This document shows, in pieces, positions 1 to 11,887 of a DNA stretch of 64,000 bases. Each line of letters opens with the position of its first letter. The stretch's first letter is position 1. Source of the DNA: Rubinisphaera italica. Its GTDB lineage: Bacteria; Planctomycetota; Planctomycetia; Planctomycetales; Planctomycetaceae. The translations under genes and the position numbers were made by a program. Below the pieces are notes generated by a model. It ran no database searches. It was given only the letters and a program-made list of their open reading frames with translations, and was not told where the DNA came from. The stretch is taken from positions 3,498,728-3,562,727 of the forward strand of contig NZ_SJPG01000001.1 of assembly GCF_007859715.1 (NCBI RefSeq), written 5' to 3'.

Positions 1-160
1 AAAGCTGCGTAACCGTCAAGCCTTCGCCAGATCGAATCATCCATTGATTATGTCGGTCGATTGTCGAATGTGTCAAATGGTCGTCCAGAAACTATTGCAG
101 AGAGTTTTCCGTTTCATCCGATAATGAGTGATACCGCTTAAGCAGTCATGAGAGATTCTG
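1..160. other. Left edge, no confident gene
   Basis: No gene is certain here. A plus-strand frame is open from the edge to a TAA at 122-124 (about 40 codons, with a CxxC) and could be the tail of a truncated gene. On the minus strand TTGACA (71-76) and CATAAT (47-52) are separated by 18 bases, which resembles a sigma-70 promoter firing off the left edge. Neither reading can be tested inside the window. Confidence 0.25.
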
Positions 161-1012
161 ATGGGGAGCACTACAATCGCCACATTCAAAAGCCGACAAT
201 TACTTGGAAAATATCGCATCGAGCGCAAACTTGCCGATGGTGGTTATGCTTCGGTGTATCAGGCCTTTGATACCATTGAAGGAATTCGCGTCGCCATCAA
301 GGCTCCTCATCCCGGTTTTGTGACCGATGATACGCTCAGCGATTTCCGCCGGGAAGTCCGCATGCTGGCCAAGATGGATCATCCGAATATCCTGTCCATC
401 AAAGATGCCAGCTTTATCGATGATCATTTCGTCATCGTCTATCCACTGGGTGAAAAGACACTTTCAGATCGCCTTCGCAGCCGGATGTCAATTGCGACAA
501 TCCTTAATGTGACAACCCAAATGCTCGAAGCAACCGCTTACGCGCATTCTCAGAAAATCATACACTGCGATATCAAACCCGAAAACATGCTGATTTTCCC
601 GAACAATGTTCTCAAACTGACCGACTTCGGAATCGCAAAAATCGCCCAGAAAACAGTCCGCGGAGCCGGGACCGGGACGGTCGGATACATGGCCCCCGAA
701 CAGGCAATGGGCAAGCCTTCGTTCCGATCGGATGTCTTTTCACTCGGTTTGATCATCTACCGAATGGTCAGCGGACAATGGCCGGAATACCCGTACGACT
801 GGCCTGGCCCGGGGATTACCAAAGTCCGCAAACGGGTCACCTCAGGCTTTGTCGAATTCCTCGAACGCTCGATTGACCCGCGACCACGCGGACGTTTCCG
901 GGATGCGATCCACATGCAAAACGTTTTCCGACGCGTTCGACTCAGCGTACTGCGTAAGCACAATTTACCAGCCACGACACCCAGAAACGTGCTGACAAAT
1001 CGCGCTGCGTAG
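161..1012 (+). CDS. Serine/threonine protein kinase (Hanks type)
   Basis: A 283-residue soluble Ser/Thr kinase that transfers ATP gamma-phosphate to protein hydroxyls. The glycine-rich loop is GGYASVY (residues 27-33), the ATP lysine is K47 in VAIK, the helix C glutamate is probably E65, the catalytic loop is HCDIKPEN (135-142, D137), DFG is 155-157, and an APE motif follows. The catalytic loop reads HCD rather than HRD, so this is a non-RD kinase. It ends soon after the kinase fold, with no membrane helix, PASTA or TPR region; many planctomycete kinases are larger. It stands alone, and the facing BRCT-TPR gene lies beyond a repeat-containing gap. The substrate is unknown. Confidence 0.92.
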   Translation: MGSTTIATFKSRQLLGKYRIERKLADGGYASVYQAFDTIEGIRVAIKAPHPGFVTDDTLSDFRREVRMLAKMDHPNILSIKDASFIDDHFVIVYPLGEKTLSDRLRSRMSIATILNVTTQMLEATAYAHSQKIIHCDIKPENMLIFPNNVLKLTDFGIAKIAQKTVRGAGTGTVGYMAPEQAMGKPSFRSDVFSLGLIIYRMVSGQWPEYPYDWPGPGITKVRKRVTSGFVEFLERSIDPRPRGRFRDAIHMQNVFRRVRLSVLRKHNLPATTPRNVLTNRAA

Positions 1013-1306
1013 TTGACAGCTATTGTGCTAATTGAGTGGCTGGGGTCGTAGCGCAGCGAAGCCTCCAGATCTTCACCATTGATTTTTGTCGCCTTACCCT
1101 CTGAAAGAGGGTTAGAGTGAGAAGCAAACAGTGTGGATTGCAATATGCACGTCGAAGTGATCCCCTCATCCGGCCTTCGGCCACCTTCTCCCCAGAGGAG
1201 AAGGAAAGTGAGTTATGTATAAACAATAGGAGCACCGCAAGGGCGTGGTGAATTCGATTTCCACGCCCATCACTTCGTTCTGAGCGTGCCACCCTAATCG
1301 ATAATT
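1013..1306. repeat. Intergenic gap with REP-like hairpins
   Basis: This gap between convergent genes holds two short hairpins. ACCCTCT/AGAGGGT lies at 1096-1112. A longer element at about 1161-1206 contains CCGGCCTTCGGCC followed by CCTTCTCC/GGAGAAGG. The second element is of the dispersed CGGCCTTCGGCC type seen in many bacterial genomes. It may serve as a terminator for both flanking genes. No coding potential is convincing. Confidence 0.5.
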
Positions 1307-2614
1307 CTACTCCTCAGAAAACTCAATGCCGAATTGTTCGAGACGTTGAAATGCGAGTTCCGCCCACGGGCCACGTTCATCGTATTCGAGATATTTCTGC
1401 CACTCGTTAATGGCCCCGGCTGAGTCCTGCATTTGATACAGTGTTTCTGCCTTCTGGAGGTGGGCCTCCGCATAAGCCGGATGAATGGCAATTGCCTCAT
1501 CAAAGGCTTCGATCGCCTGATTGAATTTCCGCAATTCGGTATAAAGACAACCGATTTGCGTCCACGATTCCAGATATTCGGGATCATGTTCAATTGCGGA
1601 GAGATATCTCTCCAAGGCGGCTTCAGGTTTTCCTAAACGATAAAGCGCATCGGCCAGATAAAAATGCGCCTCAGCATCGTTGGGACGTATTCGCAGGGCT
1701 TTACGGAAACAACGAATTGCCCCCGAGGTGTCTGACACTTCTGCCCGACGACACCCTTCAACCATCCAGTCTTTTGCGGTTTTGGAATCGGGATCCGGTG
1801 AAACGAATTTCAGAAGATGCGAGTTCTGAAAACTTTCAACATCGAAAGATTCGGGATCGGACTCAGCCACTTCCTGAGAATCAAAGCTGAATAATCGCTG
1901 CCGGGTTTGAGGCTCGAAGTAGCCGTGCTCGTCTTTCATGACCAGTTGACGATGATCTGAAAGCATTTCCAGCTGTTCAAATGCCCGCCCAGGTTCCTGA
2001 AGATATTTTTGAACTAACTTCAGGCTGCGACTGAGTTGCTGCTGTGTCGCTCCTGCCTGCATCAATTCGGAAAGGCGGCGGGCAGTTGTTACTTCCTGAT
2101 AAGAAAAATAAGGCAGTCGAAAGATCTTCTTCTCGGCTCGAATCAGGCCTGCACGTTCCCAGCTGCGAATCACCTGCACAGGGATTTTGAGCAGCTGACT
2201 GAGCATTGCCGGGGTGTAGAGACGTTTAACATCGACATTTTCCACAGAAAGCTGCAGCATCTGCAACCAGTCGGATTCGCTCACGACTCGAATGGGAAAC
2301 CCTTCGTGTATCAGAGACTCAGCCTGCTGAAGTTTGACCGAGGGCTTGCCGTCCTCTTCGAGTGGCCAGCCTTCTTCACCGACGATCAGCAATGTCGTGT
2401 GACGAGAAATATGGTGGACAGGCTGCCCACCATGTTCGGAAATTTGCAAATAGGCCTGTTCATGCGTCATCGAAGCCAGTGTCCCCGTTATCGTGACAAT
2501 TTCACCCGATAAAACCGGTGTATTGTCGCCAGAGACTTCTTCAGAAGCCTCTACAGGTTTCAGGCCCGATTGATTGAAGTCGGTCATTCGAATTGTGTGT
2601 CCGACATCGTCCAT
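1307..2614 (-). CDS. BRCT-MerR-TPR fusion protein
   Basis: A 435-residue protein with three regions. Residues about 35-120 look like a BRCT domain of the DNA-ligase type (ITGTLASMTHEQA, a central GG, then TTLLIVGEEG). Residues about 135-195 look like a MerR winged helix (YTPAMLSQLLKIPVQVIRSWERAG). From about residue 285 to the end are TPR repeats (AEAHFYLADALYRLGKPEAA and three neighbours). Domain assignments rest on motif memory. The mix suggests a DNA-binding or DNA-repair-linked regulator with a protein-interaction tail, but the target is unknown. It is transcribed alone, divergently from glyA. Confidence 0.8.
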   Translation of the reverse strand: MDDVGHTIRMTDFNQSGLKPVEASEEVSGDNTPVLSGEIVTITGTLASMTHEQAYLQISEHGGQPVHHISRHTTLLIVGEEGWPLEEDGKPSVKLQQAESLIHEGFPIRVVSESDWLQMLQLSVENVDVKRLYTPAMLSQLLKIPVQVIRSWERAGLIRAEKKIFRLPYFSYQEVTTARRLSELMQAGATQQQLSRSLKLVQKYLQEPGRAFEQLEMLSDHRQLVMKDEHGYFEPQTRQRLFSFDSQEVAESDPESFDVESFQNSHLLKFVSPDPDSKTAKDWMVEGCRRAEVSDTSGAIRCFRKALRIRPNDAEAHFYLADALYRLGKPEAALERYLSAIEHDPEYLESWTQIGCLYTELRKFNQAIEAFDEAIAIHPAYAEAHLQKAETLYQMQDSAGAINEWQKYLEYDERGPWAELAFQRLEQFGIEFSEE

Positions 2615-2911
2615 GGCAGAATAAAAATCCCTGATAAAAGTTTCTCAACAGCCAGAAATGATAGCGGAGCATCTTTCGACAAATGACTTTCCGCCCGTTG
2701 GCATTTCGAGCTTGATCTGAGTATAAATCATTTGAAGTTTGATTTCCTGCCAATTCCGCTAAGATTTCATACAGGGATTGAACTCCCTGACATTGATTCA
2801 AAAAAGTCGTAGGTCATTCTGAAAACATAACGTCGAAGGAATGAGTTTAAGCTTGTTCTACGGGTTACACATCAGCCAATACCGATCATTAAACAACCGC
2901 TGGAAAAACAC

Positions 2912-4174
2912 ATGCTTGATAACGTCGCCAGTCGATTTTCTGCTCTTCAACAGCAGGATGCCGAGATTTTTCAGTCCCTCGAACAAGAAATGGGACGTCA
3001 AAAAGAAGGTCTGGAACTGATTGCTTCCGAGAACTACACCTCGGCTGCGATTCAGGAAATCGTCGGCAGTGTCCTGACGAATAAATATGCCGAAGGATAT
3101 CCCGGCCGCCGTTATTACGGAGGCTGTGAATTTGTCGATGATGCCGAAACATTGGCTATCGAACGAGCCAAAAAATTGTTTGGTGCCGAGCATGTGAACG
3201 TGCAGCCCCATGCGGGTTCGCAGGCCAATATGGCCGTATTTATGTCCATCCTGAAACCTGGAGATACATTCCTGGCTATGGACCTGGCTCATGGTGGTCA
3301 CCTGACACACGGGATGCACCTGAATTTCTCCGGTATCCTTTACAATCCCGTGCATTATGGCGTTCGGGAGTCAGATCATCGGATTGATTACGATCAGGTT
3401 GCCAAACTGGCCAAAGAGCATAAACCGAAGATGATTATCGCCGGTGCCAGTGCTTATCCACGAGAAATCGATCACGCCAAATTCGCTGAGATCGCACGCG
3501 ATGTCGGCGCAAAACTTATGGTCGATATGGCTCACTATGCGGGTCTGGTAGCCGGAGGAATTCATAACAGCCCGGTTCCTCATGCCGATTTCGTCACCTC
3601 AACTTCGCACAAAACATTACGCGGTCCTCGTTCCGGTTTTGTGATGTGCAAAGAGGAATACGCCAAAGATCTGAATCGTACAGTTTTCCCTGGACTACAG
3701 GGAGGCCCCTTGATGCACGTAGTTGCGGCAAAAGCGGTTTGCTTTGGTGAAGCCCTGCAGCCGGATTTCAAGAACTATGCCCAGCAGATCGTCAATAACG
3801 CTCAAGCTCTCGCTGATGTGTTAATGGCAGGTGGACTGAAACTCGCTTCCGGCGGAACTGAAAACCATCTGATGCTCGTCGATGTGACGTCCATCGGCAC
3901 CACGGGCAAAGTGGCAGAAAAGGCTCTGGATCGTGCTGGAATCACAGTGAATAAGAACATGATTCCGTACGATCCCCGCAAGCCACTCGACCCGAGTGGA
4001 GTTCGCATCGGCACAGCTGCTCTCACGACGCGCGGCATGACTGAAGACGACATGAAGAAAGTTGGCGGGTGGATTGTCGATGTGCTTAAGCATGTCGATG
4101 ACGATGATGCAATCGCTGGCATCCACGAACAGGTAAAAGATTTCGCCGTTGAATTTCCAGTTCCGGGAATTTAG
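2912..4174 (+). CDS. glyA: Serine hydroxymethyltransferase
   Basis: This PLP enzyme interconverts serine and glycine while loading a one-carbon unit onto tetrahydrofolate, in the cytosol. The 420-residue length is standard. Diagnostic segments are [10 protein letters not shown] near the N-terminus, [24 protein letters not shown] and the PLP-lysine motif [14 protein letters not shown]. The ATG at 2912 starts MLDNVASRF and leaves the usual short N-terminal helix. No riboswitch was recognised in the roughly 300-base gap upstream. The gene is monocistronic as far as can be seen, divergent from the BRCT-MerR-TPR gene and followed by a small CsrA-like gene on the same strand. Confidence 0.97.
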   Translation: MLDNVASRFSALQQQDAEIFQSLEQEMGRQKEGLELIASENYTSAAIQEIVGSVLTNKYAEGYPGRRYYGGCEFVDDAETLAIERAKKLFGAEHVNVQPHAGSQANMAVFMSILKPGDTFLAMDLAHGGHLTHGMHLNFSGILYNPVHYGVRESDHRIDYDQVAKLAKEHKPKMIIAGASAYPREIDHAKFAEIARDVGAKLMVDMAHYAGLVAGGIHNSPVPHADFVTSTSHKTLRGPRSGFVMCKEEYAKDLNRTVFPGLQGGPLMHVVAAKAVCFGEALQPDFKNYAQQIVNNAQALADVLMAGGLKLASGGTENHLMLVDVTSIGTTGKVAEKALDRAGITVNKNMIPYDPRKPLDPSGVRIGTAALTTRGMTEDDMKKVGGWIVDVLKHVDDDDAIAGIHEQVKDFAVEFPVPGI

Positions 4175-4431
4175 ACGAAACCACGAATGTAGAGCAGGTC
4201 ATTGACTGAAAATTGAGCGTTTAAGCCATCAATAGACCACTTAAGTAAACTGCAAGCTGCAGTAGATCGCTGATTTGTAAATTTGACCAACGTTTTGCAA
4301 TTGTCATGTCAATTGCAGCTTGATAATATCCGCCCTCTTGATTGGCATTACCAATCCACTTCAAGCATGTGCTGAAGACATGGATGTCCTTGTTTCGGCT
4401 GTTTGAACTCATTAAATCCAGGAGCATCTCT

Positions 4432-4593
4432 GTGCTGCATCTCGATTTAGAGGTAGGCAAGTCGATTGAAATCGACGGCTACACGGTTACTGTTCTCGAC
4501 ATCCAGGATGACGAGGTTTTCTTTCAAATCGACGATCCGTCAACTGAAGACCAGGTCGCCCTCATTGGCGATTGTGTCCGACTTCCACGTTGA
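4432..4593 (+). CDS. CsrA-like 53-residue protein
   Basis: The GTG at 4432 follows AGGAG (4420-4424) by seven bases, a much better start than the in-frame ATG at 4342. The product begins MLHLDLEVGKSIEIDG and continues TVTVLDIQDDEV, then IDDP. This follows the CsrA pattern (MLxLxxxVGExxxI, TVTVL, V-x-x-x-I-x-x-P) through strands 1-4. The CsrA RNA-contacting arginine at position 6 is leucine, the next residue is glutamate, and the strand 5 HREE segment that holds R44 is missing. The chain is acidic. It may be a CsrA-fold protein that no longer binds RNA, or an unrelated small beta protein; the resemblance is by eye. Confidence 0.65.
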   Translation: MLHLDLEVGKSIEIDGYTVTVLDIQDDEVFFQIDDPSTEDQVALIGDCVRLPR

Positions 4594-4616
4594 TTTCAGA
4601 AATTCTCATCGATTCA

Positions 4617-4680
4617 CAAGCACGAATCGCAATTGAGTGTATTGATAAGTAAATGCACACTCGATTGCGATTCGTGCTTG
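4617..4680. repeat. REP-like palindrome, CGAAnCGCAAnnGAGTG family
   Basis: Two 25-base arms (4617-4641 and 4656-4680) pair almost perfectly around a 14-base loop, with one wobble inside. The core is a variant of the CGAAGCGCAAGCGAG sequence found at 29546-29608, 18665 and 47759. It sits between the convergent ends of the CsrA-like gene and htrA and could terminate both. Confidence 0.7.
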
Positions 4681-4708
4681 AAATCGTATTGAATGCTTGC
4701 ATCGCAAA

Positions 4709-5887
4709 TTACTCGATAAGCCGCAGCTCGACCTTCTTCTGCATTTCTTCACCGTCACGCAGAAAATGAAGCGTGACAGAATCGCCGATTTCTTTTTTAT
4801 CAAGCGCGGCAAACAAATCAGCTTGAGTTTCAATTGGCGTCTCATCGACAGCGATAATCAAATCGCCAAGAATTAATTCGCCCTCTTCATCATACTTTGT
4901 GCCCCGCAAGCCGACCTCCGAGGCTGCACTGTCGGGAGCAACATCGCGAATCAGGACACCTGTTCGCTGCAGTCGCCGACGCACAGTCGCATCATCGAAG
5001 ATAAACACTCCCAGTCCCGGTCGACTGACTTTTCCATTCTGAATCAACTGCGGCACAATACGATTGAGAATATCTGCTGGAACAGCAAACCCAATTCCTG
5101 CGGAAGTCCCTGTTGGACTGAATATTGCAGTATTGACCCCAATTAATCGCCCTGCACTGTCCAATAATGGGCCGCCGGAATTGCCGGGATTAATTGCGGC
5201 ATCGGTTTGAATCACATCGCGGATCACACGACCATTGATTGCCTGAATTTCCCGGCCCAATCCGCTGATCACTCCTGTCGTTAAAGTTTGATCCAATCCA
5301 AATGGACTTCCGATTGCAAACACTTTTTGTCCGACCTGCAATCCAGACGATTGCCCCAATTTGATCGAATGCAAATTGAGACGTCGGGAATCAATCCGCA
5401 AAACGGCAATATCGTGTGACGGTTCCCCCCCGACAAGAACGGCATTATGCGTCGTGTTGTCTGAGAGCGTTACTCGAAAGCGGGCAGCATTATGAATGAC
5501 GTGATAATTCGTAACGATGTAGCCATTATTGTCCCAGATGAACCCAGTCCCCGACCCCAGGGGAGTTTCCTGAATATTGAAATTCGCTTGATTGGCTGCC
5601 AGATCAGCCGTCATGATATGCACGACGGCTCGGGAAGCATCATTGAATATTTCAATGGTCGTCTGCTCATCGGCTGCCAGATCGCCACGTGGCGTTATCG
5701 GTAAGGACTCTGCATCTGGATTAAACAGGGGCAGCGGATTGGGATAGAACTCCCGTACAATAAAGACAGCCCCACAAACCAGCAGTGCAATCACCAGCCA
5801 GCCATTGACCATCGGCCCGGTTTGTGCATCACGTCGTTGTGAAAATTCACCAGATCTGTTACTGGCATCAGAAGAAGTTTCATTCAT
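4709..5887 (-). CDS. HtrA/Deg-family serine protease with one PDZ domain
   Basis: An envelope quality-control protease (S1C family). The start is ATG 5887, eight bases after AGGAG; an in-frame GTG at 5896 overlaps that site. Of 392 residues, 30-47 form a single N-terminal membrane anchor, so the protease faces the periplasm. The catalytic triad is H129 (TNYHVIHN), D159 (SHDIAVL) and S237 (GNSGGP). A single PDZ domain covers about 290-390, as in DegS rather than DegP. It follows a hypothetical gene by 66 bases on the same strand, probably as an operon. Its substrates cannot be read from the sequence. Confidence 0.93.
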   Translation of the reverse strand: MNETSSDASNRSGEFSQRRDAQTGPMVNGWLVIALLVCGAVFIVREFYPNPLPLFNPDAESLPITPRGDLAADEQTTIEIFNDASRAVVHIMTADLAANQANFNIQETPLGSGTGFIWDNNGYIVTNYHVIHNAARFRVTLSDNTTHNAVLVGGEPSHDIAVLRIDSRRLNLHSIKLGQSSGLQVGQKVFAIGSPFGLDQTLTTGVISGLGREIQAINGRVIRDVIQTDAAINPGNSGGPLLDSAGRLIGVNTAIFSPTGTSAGIGFAVPADILNRIVPQLIQNGKVSRPGLGVFIFDDATVRRRLQRTGVLIRDVAPDSAASEVGLRGTKYDEEGELILGDLIIAVDETPIETQADLFAALDKKEIGDSVTLHFLRDGEEMQKKVELRLIE

Positions 5888-5953
5888 GACTTTCACTCCT
5901 TCTGAATGGGCTGAGGGATTCAGGGTTTAAGCGAAGATACAGAGAGTCCAGAT

Positions 5954-6757
5954 TTAATCTCGGCGTTTGATTACGCGCGCCAGATCATCATACATATCCC
6001 ATAATTCGTTGATTAAATCTGGAGATAGTGAATTATAGTCCTCTTCAGAGAGTTCTGAAAGCTGTTGCTGACTTCGACGGAGGTTATTAACAACCCGCTT
6101 GACGATTCTCTGTGGAGTTTCTGCTTCAGCAACACCACTCGATCTCGATGAGACGGGCTCGGATTGAGAATCATCGCCAGTGTATTCACCACGAGCATCT
6201 TTACGGTATGGAGAATAGGGAGTTTGTTCGCCTTCACCTGATGAGGATCGTGATCCGGTTGCTTCAAAAGGGACATCGCTTACCCCTGCACCAGCGAAAT
6301 CACCTGGTTCGCGAACTGATGCGGGCGCAAAGTCGAGGAGTTGCAAACCAAGAGGGTCTGCATCGGTGGTTAAGTCTTCCCCATGGACCGAACGTCTCCA
6401 GGCACGCATCTCGGCAACTGTCGCTTCATTTTCAAGGGCCCAGCTCAGGCACTCCGCTGAATCGTCCCAGTTAATCGCCACATAAAAGTGAGACCATTTC
6501 AATGTGGCATATTCTTCGCGGACATCATGGAAAGACTCCCAGACGCGACGACGCTGAAAAATCTGATCAGCCGAGAGACCAATCTGAGCGCCAAAATCAC
6601 CATCTGTCCGCCCTCGGGCATATTTTTCTGTCCAGCGAGCAGCACATTCACCAATGACCCAGTTGCAGCTCGATAAGGCACCTCGGGCGCGTTCGATCAG
6701 TTTTTCTTCTGTTTCAGAACCATCGGAAACACTGGGGTTATTCTCAGCATCTATCAT
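5954..6757 (-). CDS. Hypothetical protein upstream of htrA
   Basis: A 267-residue soluble protein that I do not recognise. The first 120 residues are well ordered and tryptophan-rich (CNWVIGECAARWTEKYARGRTD, then RRRVWESF and WSHFYVAINW). The middle (about 135-210) is low in complexity and rich in Ser, Gly and Glu. The end is a charged helix with a possible coiled coil (VVNNLRRSQQQLSELSEED). No signal peptide or membrane segment is visible. The gene precedes htrA on the same strand and is likely cotranscribed, so a role with the protease is possible but unsupported by motifs. Confidence 0.75.
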   Translation of the reverse strand: MIDAENNPSVSDGSETEEKLIERARGALSSCNWVIGECAARWTEKYARGRTDGDFGAQIGLSADQIFQRRRVWESFHDVREEYATLKWSHFYVAINWDDSAECLSWALENEATVAEMRAWRRSVHGEDLTTDADPLGLQLLDFAPASVREPGDFAGAGVSDVPFEATGSRSSSGEGEQTPYSPYRKDARGEYTGDDSQSEPVSSRSSGVAEAETPQRIVKRVVNNLRRSQQQLSELSEEDYNSLSPDLINELWDMYDDLARVIKRRD

Positions 6758-7206
<449 letters not shown>

Positions 7207-7233
7207 CTTTTTTTTCTCAACACGCACTCATTA

Positions 7234-7260
7234 AAGCCTCGGATTTTTCCGAGGCTTTTT
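7234..7260 (+). terminator. Terminator after tRNA-Cys
   Basis: A ten-base-pair stem AAGCCTCGGA/TCCGAGGCTT closes a four-base T loop, and a run of T follows. Rho-independent terminator for the tRNA transcript. Confidence 0.8.
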
Positions 7261-7293
7261 GCATTACGAATTCCACTCTGAAGTCGTATTGTA

Positions 7294-7334
7294 AAAAATA
7301 AGCAGACCGAGTCACGAACAACTCGGCCTGCTTC
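7294..7334 (-). terminator. Terminator of gyrA
   Basis: On the minus strand AGCAGGCCGAGT pairs with ACTCGGTCTGCT (one mismatch) around an eight-base loop, followed by TATTTTTTAC. It lies 35 bases past the gyrA stop codon. Confidence 0.82.
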
Positions 7335-7367
7335 AGTAGTCAATTTCCTTCGTTTTGCTTGATCGCA

Positions 7368-10220
<2,853 letters not shown>

Positions 10221-11135
10221 GGGGTGCTCCTGCAGACTCTAAACGCGTTGAAATGGACTCAATCTGGTATACCCTGCGGCATTCACAGTGATCAGAGGCC
10301 CTCTCGCGTGAGAACTCCTGACCAACCACACAAAATCGCCATAATCATTTATTAAACAATAAGTTACAGCGAATAAACTTCATTATTCCGGACGAAATCC
10401 TCTGTATTAATTCAGAGGGAAATTCCGAAGAAAATTATTAGCGTCAGTTTACCAAAACCAGCCCTGGAGAGCAATTGATCGGCTCCGACTTTCCTGCGCC
10501 TATCCTCTACAATGGCAAGCACTTACGAATAATAATGAATTCGGTTTCCGAAAAAGTTATTCCTGGCGGAATCTGCGTGACACTTAAGCTAAAATATGCT
10601 TGCCTTCACCCTCGAATGAAAATGAATCAAGAATTAAGATTTTTCCATCCGTTACACCTTTACCGATTCTATTTCGTTTTCTTCTCTCAATATCAATCAT
10701 TTGCTGTCAGGAACGACCTCAAGTTATTTTTCACCCTATTCTACAGGTATACACACTTAGAATAGAAATCGAATGATGATTGCAATCCAAGACACAGTTG
10801 ACGTTCTCGAATTCAGCGAAGAGCATCTGCAAATGCTGCTCGACTTAAACAACATGATTGTAACCCCTGATAAGGAAAAGAGTTACAGTTTACACCAAGG
10901 TGTACATGTAGGCAAAATCGATCAACACATGCTCATGGAATGACTAAGGTAAATTCCTTCAGTCATTGTGCCGATATCCTTATAAGCACTTAAAGATCCA
11001 CGACACGCTCAGTTATCGAATCAAGTTTCAGTGTCATCAAGTGGTTTCTCTCTACAGCCACAAGCAATTTGAGAGAAAACGAATTCATTACCAAGTTGCG
11101 TGTGCTTAAACACAATAAGTTCTTCGGAGTTTTTT
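10221..11135. other. Long intergenic region between gyrA and response regulator
   Basis: About 915 bases of AT-rich DNA between divergent genes, presumably holding both promoters. It contains one short plausible frame at 10773-10943, listed separately. A 76-codon frame starting near 10534 has poor codon quality and no ribosome site. No palindromic repeat of the families seen elsewhere was found. Confidence 0.4.
10773..10943 (+). CDS. Possible 56-residue small protein
   Basis: An open frame beginning MMIAIQDTVDVLEF with an amphipathic acidic first half and a His- and Met-rich end. Codon choice resembles the neighbours, but no clear ribosome-binding site precedes the two adjacent ATG codons (10773 and 10776). 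No family is recognised. It lies upstream of the response regulator on the same strand, about 190 bases away. Its existence needs conservation to confirm. Confidence 0.3.
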   Translation: MMIAIQDTVDVLEFSEEHLQMLLDLNNMIVTPDKEKSYSLHQGVHVGKIDQHMLME

Positions 11136-11774
11136 ATGCAGGGTCGTTCACGGATACTCGTCATTGAAGACGACCCGATATTTCGCAGCCTTGTGGTTTC
11201 GTTTCTCCGCAAAGACTATCTGGTTGCTGTCGCAGCTGATGGCAAAACTGGGTTAGATAAAGCAATTATTCATCGCCCCGATTTAGTCATTATCGACTTT
11301 CAGATGCCTGGCTGGGATGGCATCACGACCTTGGTGGAATTCCGCAGACATCCGAATTTTTCATCAACAAAATTCGTCATGCTCACATCCGATGCCTCGA
11401 AGGAAACGGTTGTCTCTGCCATTCATGCTGGCACAGATGACTACATCATCAAGACAACATTCAAAAAAGATTTGTTCATCGCCAAGATTCACAAACTTCT
11501 TGCACCGGTTGTGGCAAAACCAGTAATTTTGAGTTCCTATCAGCAGAAGACTCAGAATTTGAAATATGCAGAGATCAGTTCGCTACCCAAAAATACCGTG
11601 TCAGATTCACACACCATTTCAAAATCTGTTGCAGTCGCATCACGTCCCACCAGAGCAACGAAGTCAGACTCTACAGATCACAATACCGCATTAACTTCAA
11701 ATTCGAACGCAAAGCCCCAGGCACCGAATGTTGAAGAGATGGAAATTGAGCTCATGATGGACGAATGGGATTAG
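11136..11774 (+). CDS. Response regulator, receiver domain with a Ser/Thr-rich tail
   Basis: The ATG at 11136 follows GGAG by six bases and is preferred to the in-frame start at 11100. Of 212 residues, 1-125 form a CheY-like receiver: acidic pair D12-D13, phospho-acceptor D54 in VIIDFQMP, T84 and K106. The tail (about 126-212) is low-complexity, rich in Ser, Thr and Lys, and ends in an acidic [13 protein letters not shown]. There is no DNA-binding or enzymatic output domain. It converges on the GAF/PP2C phosphatase gene, a common signalling neighbour in planctomycetes. No histidine kinase lies in the window, and how the tail signals is unknown. Confidence 0.9.
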   Translation: MQGRSRILVIEDDPIFRSLVVSFLRKDYLVAVAADGKTGLDKAIIHRPDLVIIDFQMPGWDGITTLVEFRRHPNFSSTKFVMLTSDASKETVVSAIHAGTDDYIIKTTFKKDLFIAKIHKLLAPVVAKPVILSSYQQKTQNLKYAEISSLPKNTVSDSHTISKSVAVASRPTRATKSDSTDHNTALTSNSNAKPQAPNVEEMEIELMMDEWD

Positions 11775-11887
11775 AGCAATTCCAGCTGCATTTGCTCAAG
11801 CAGAACTTGACCTGATAGACGCTTCTTATCGGCCCTCGCCCTTTCAATTCTTAGATTTGGGCCTCAGGTAACGGTAACTCACCCCGT

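Noticed and set aside
1..44. A minus-strand ATG at 42-44 open to the left edge
   Set aside because: It would lie two bases after the possible -10 element, before the expected transcript start.
10534..10765. A 76-codon frame beginning MNSVSEKVIPGG
   Set aside because: No ribosome site, poor codon choice and an aromatic-rich tail typical of AT-rich noncoding DNA.
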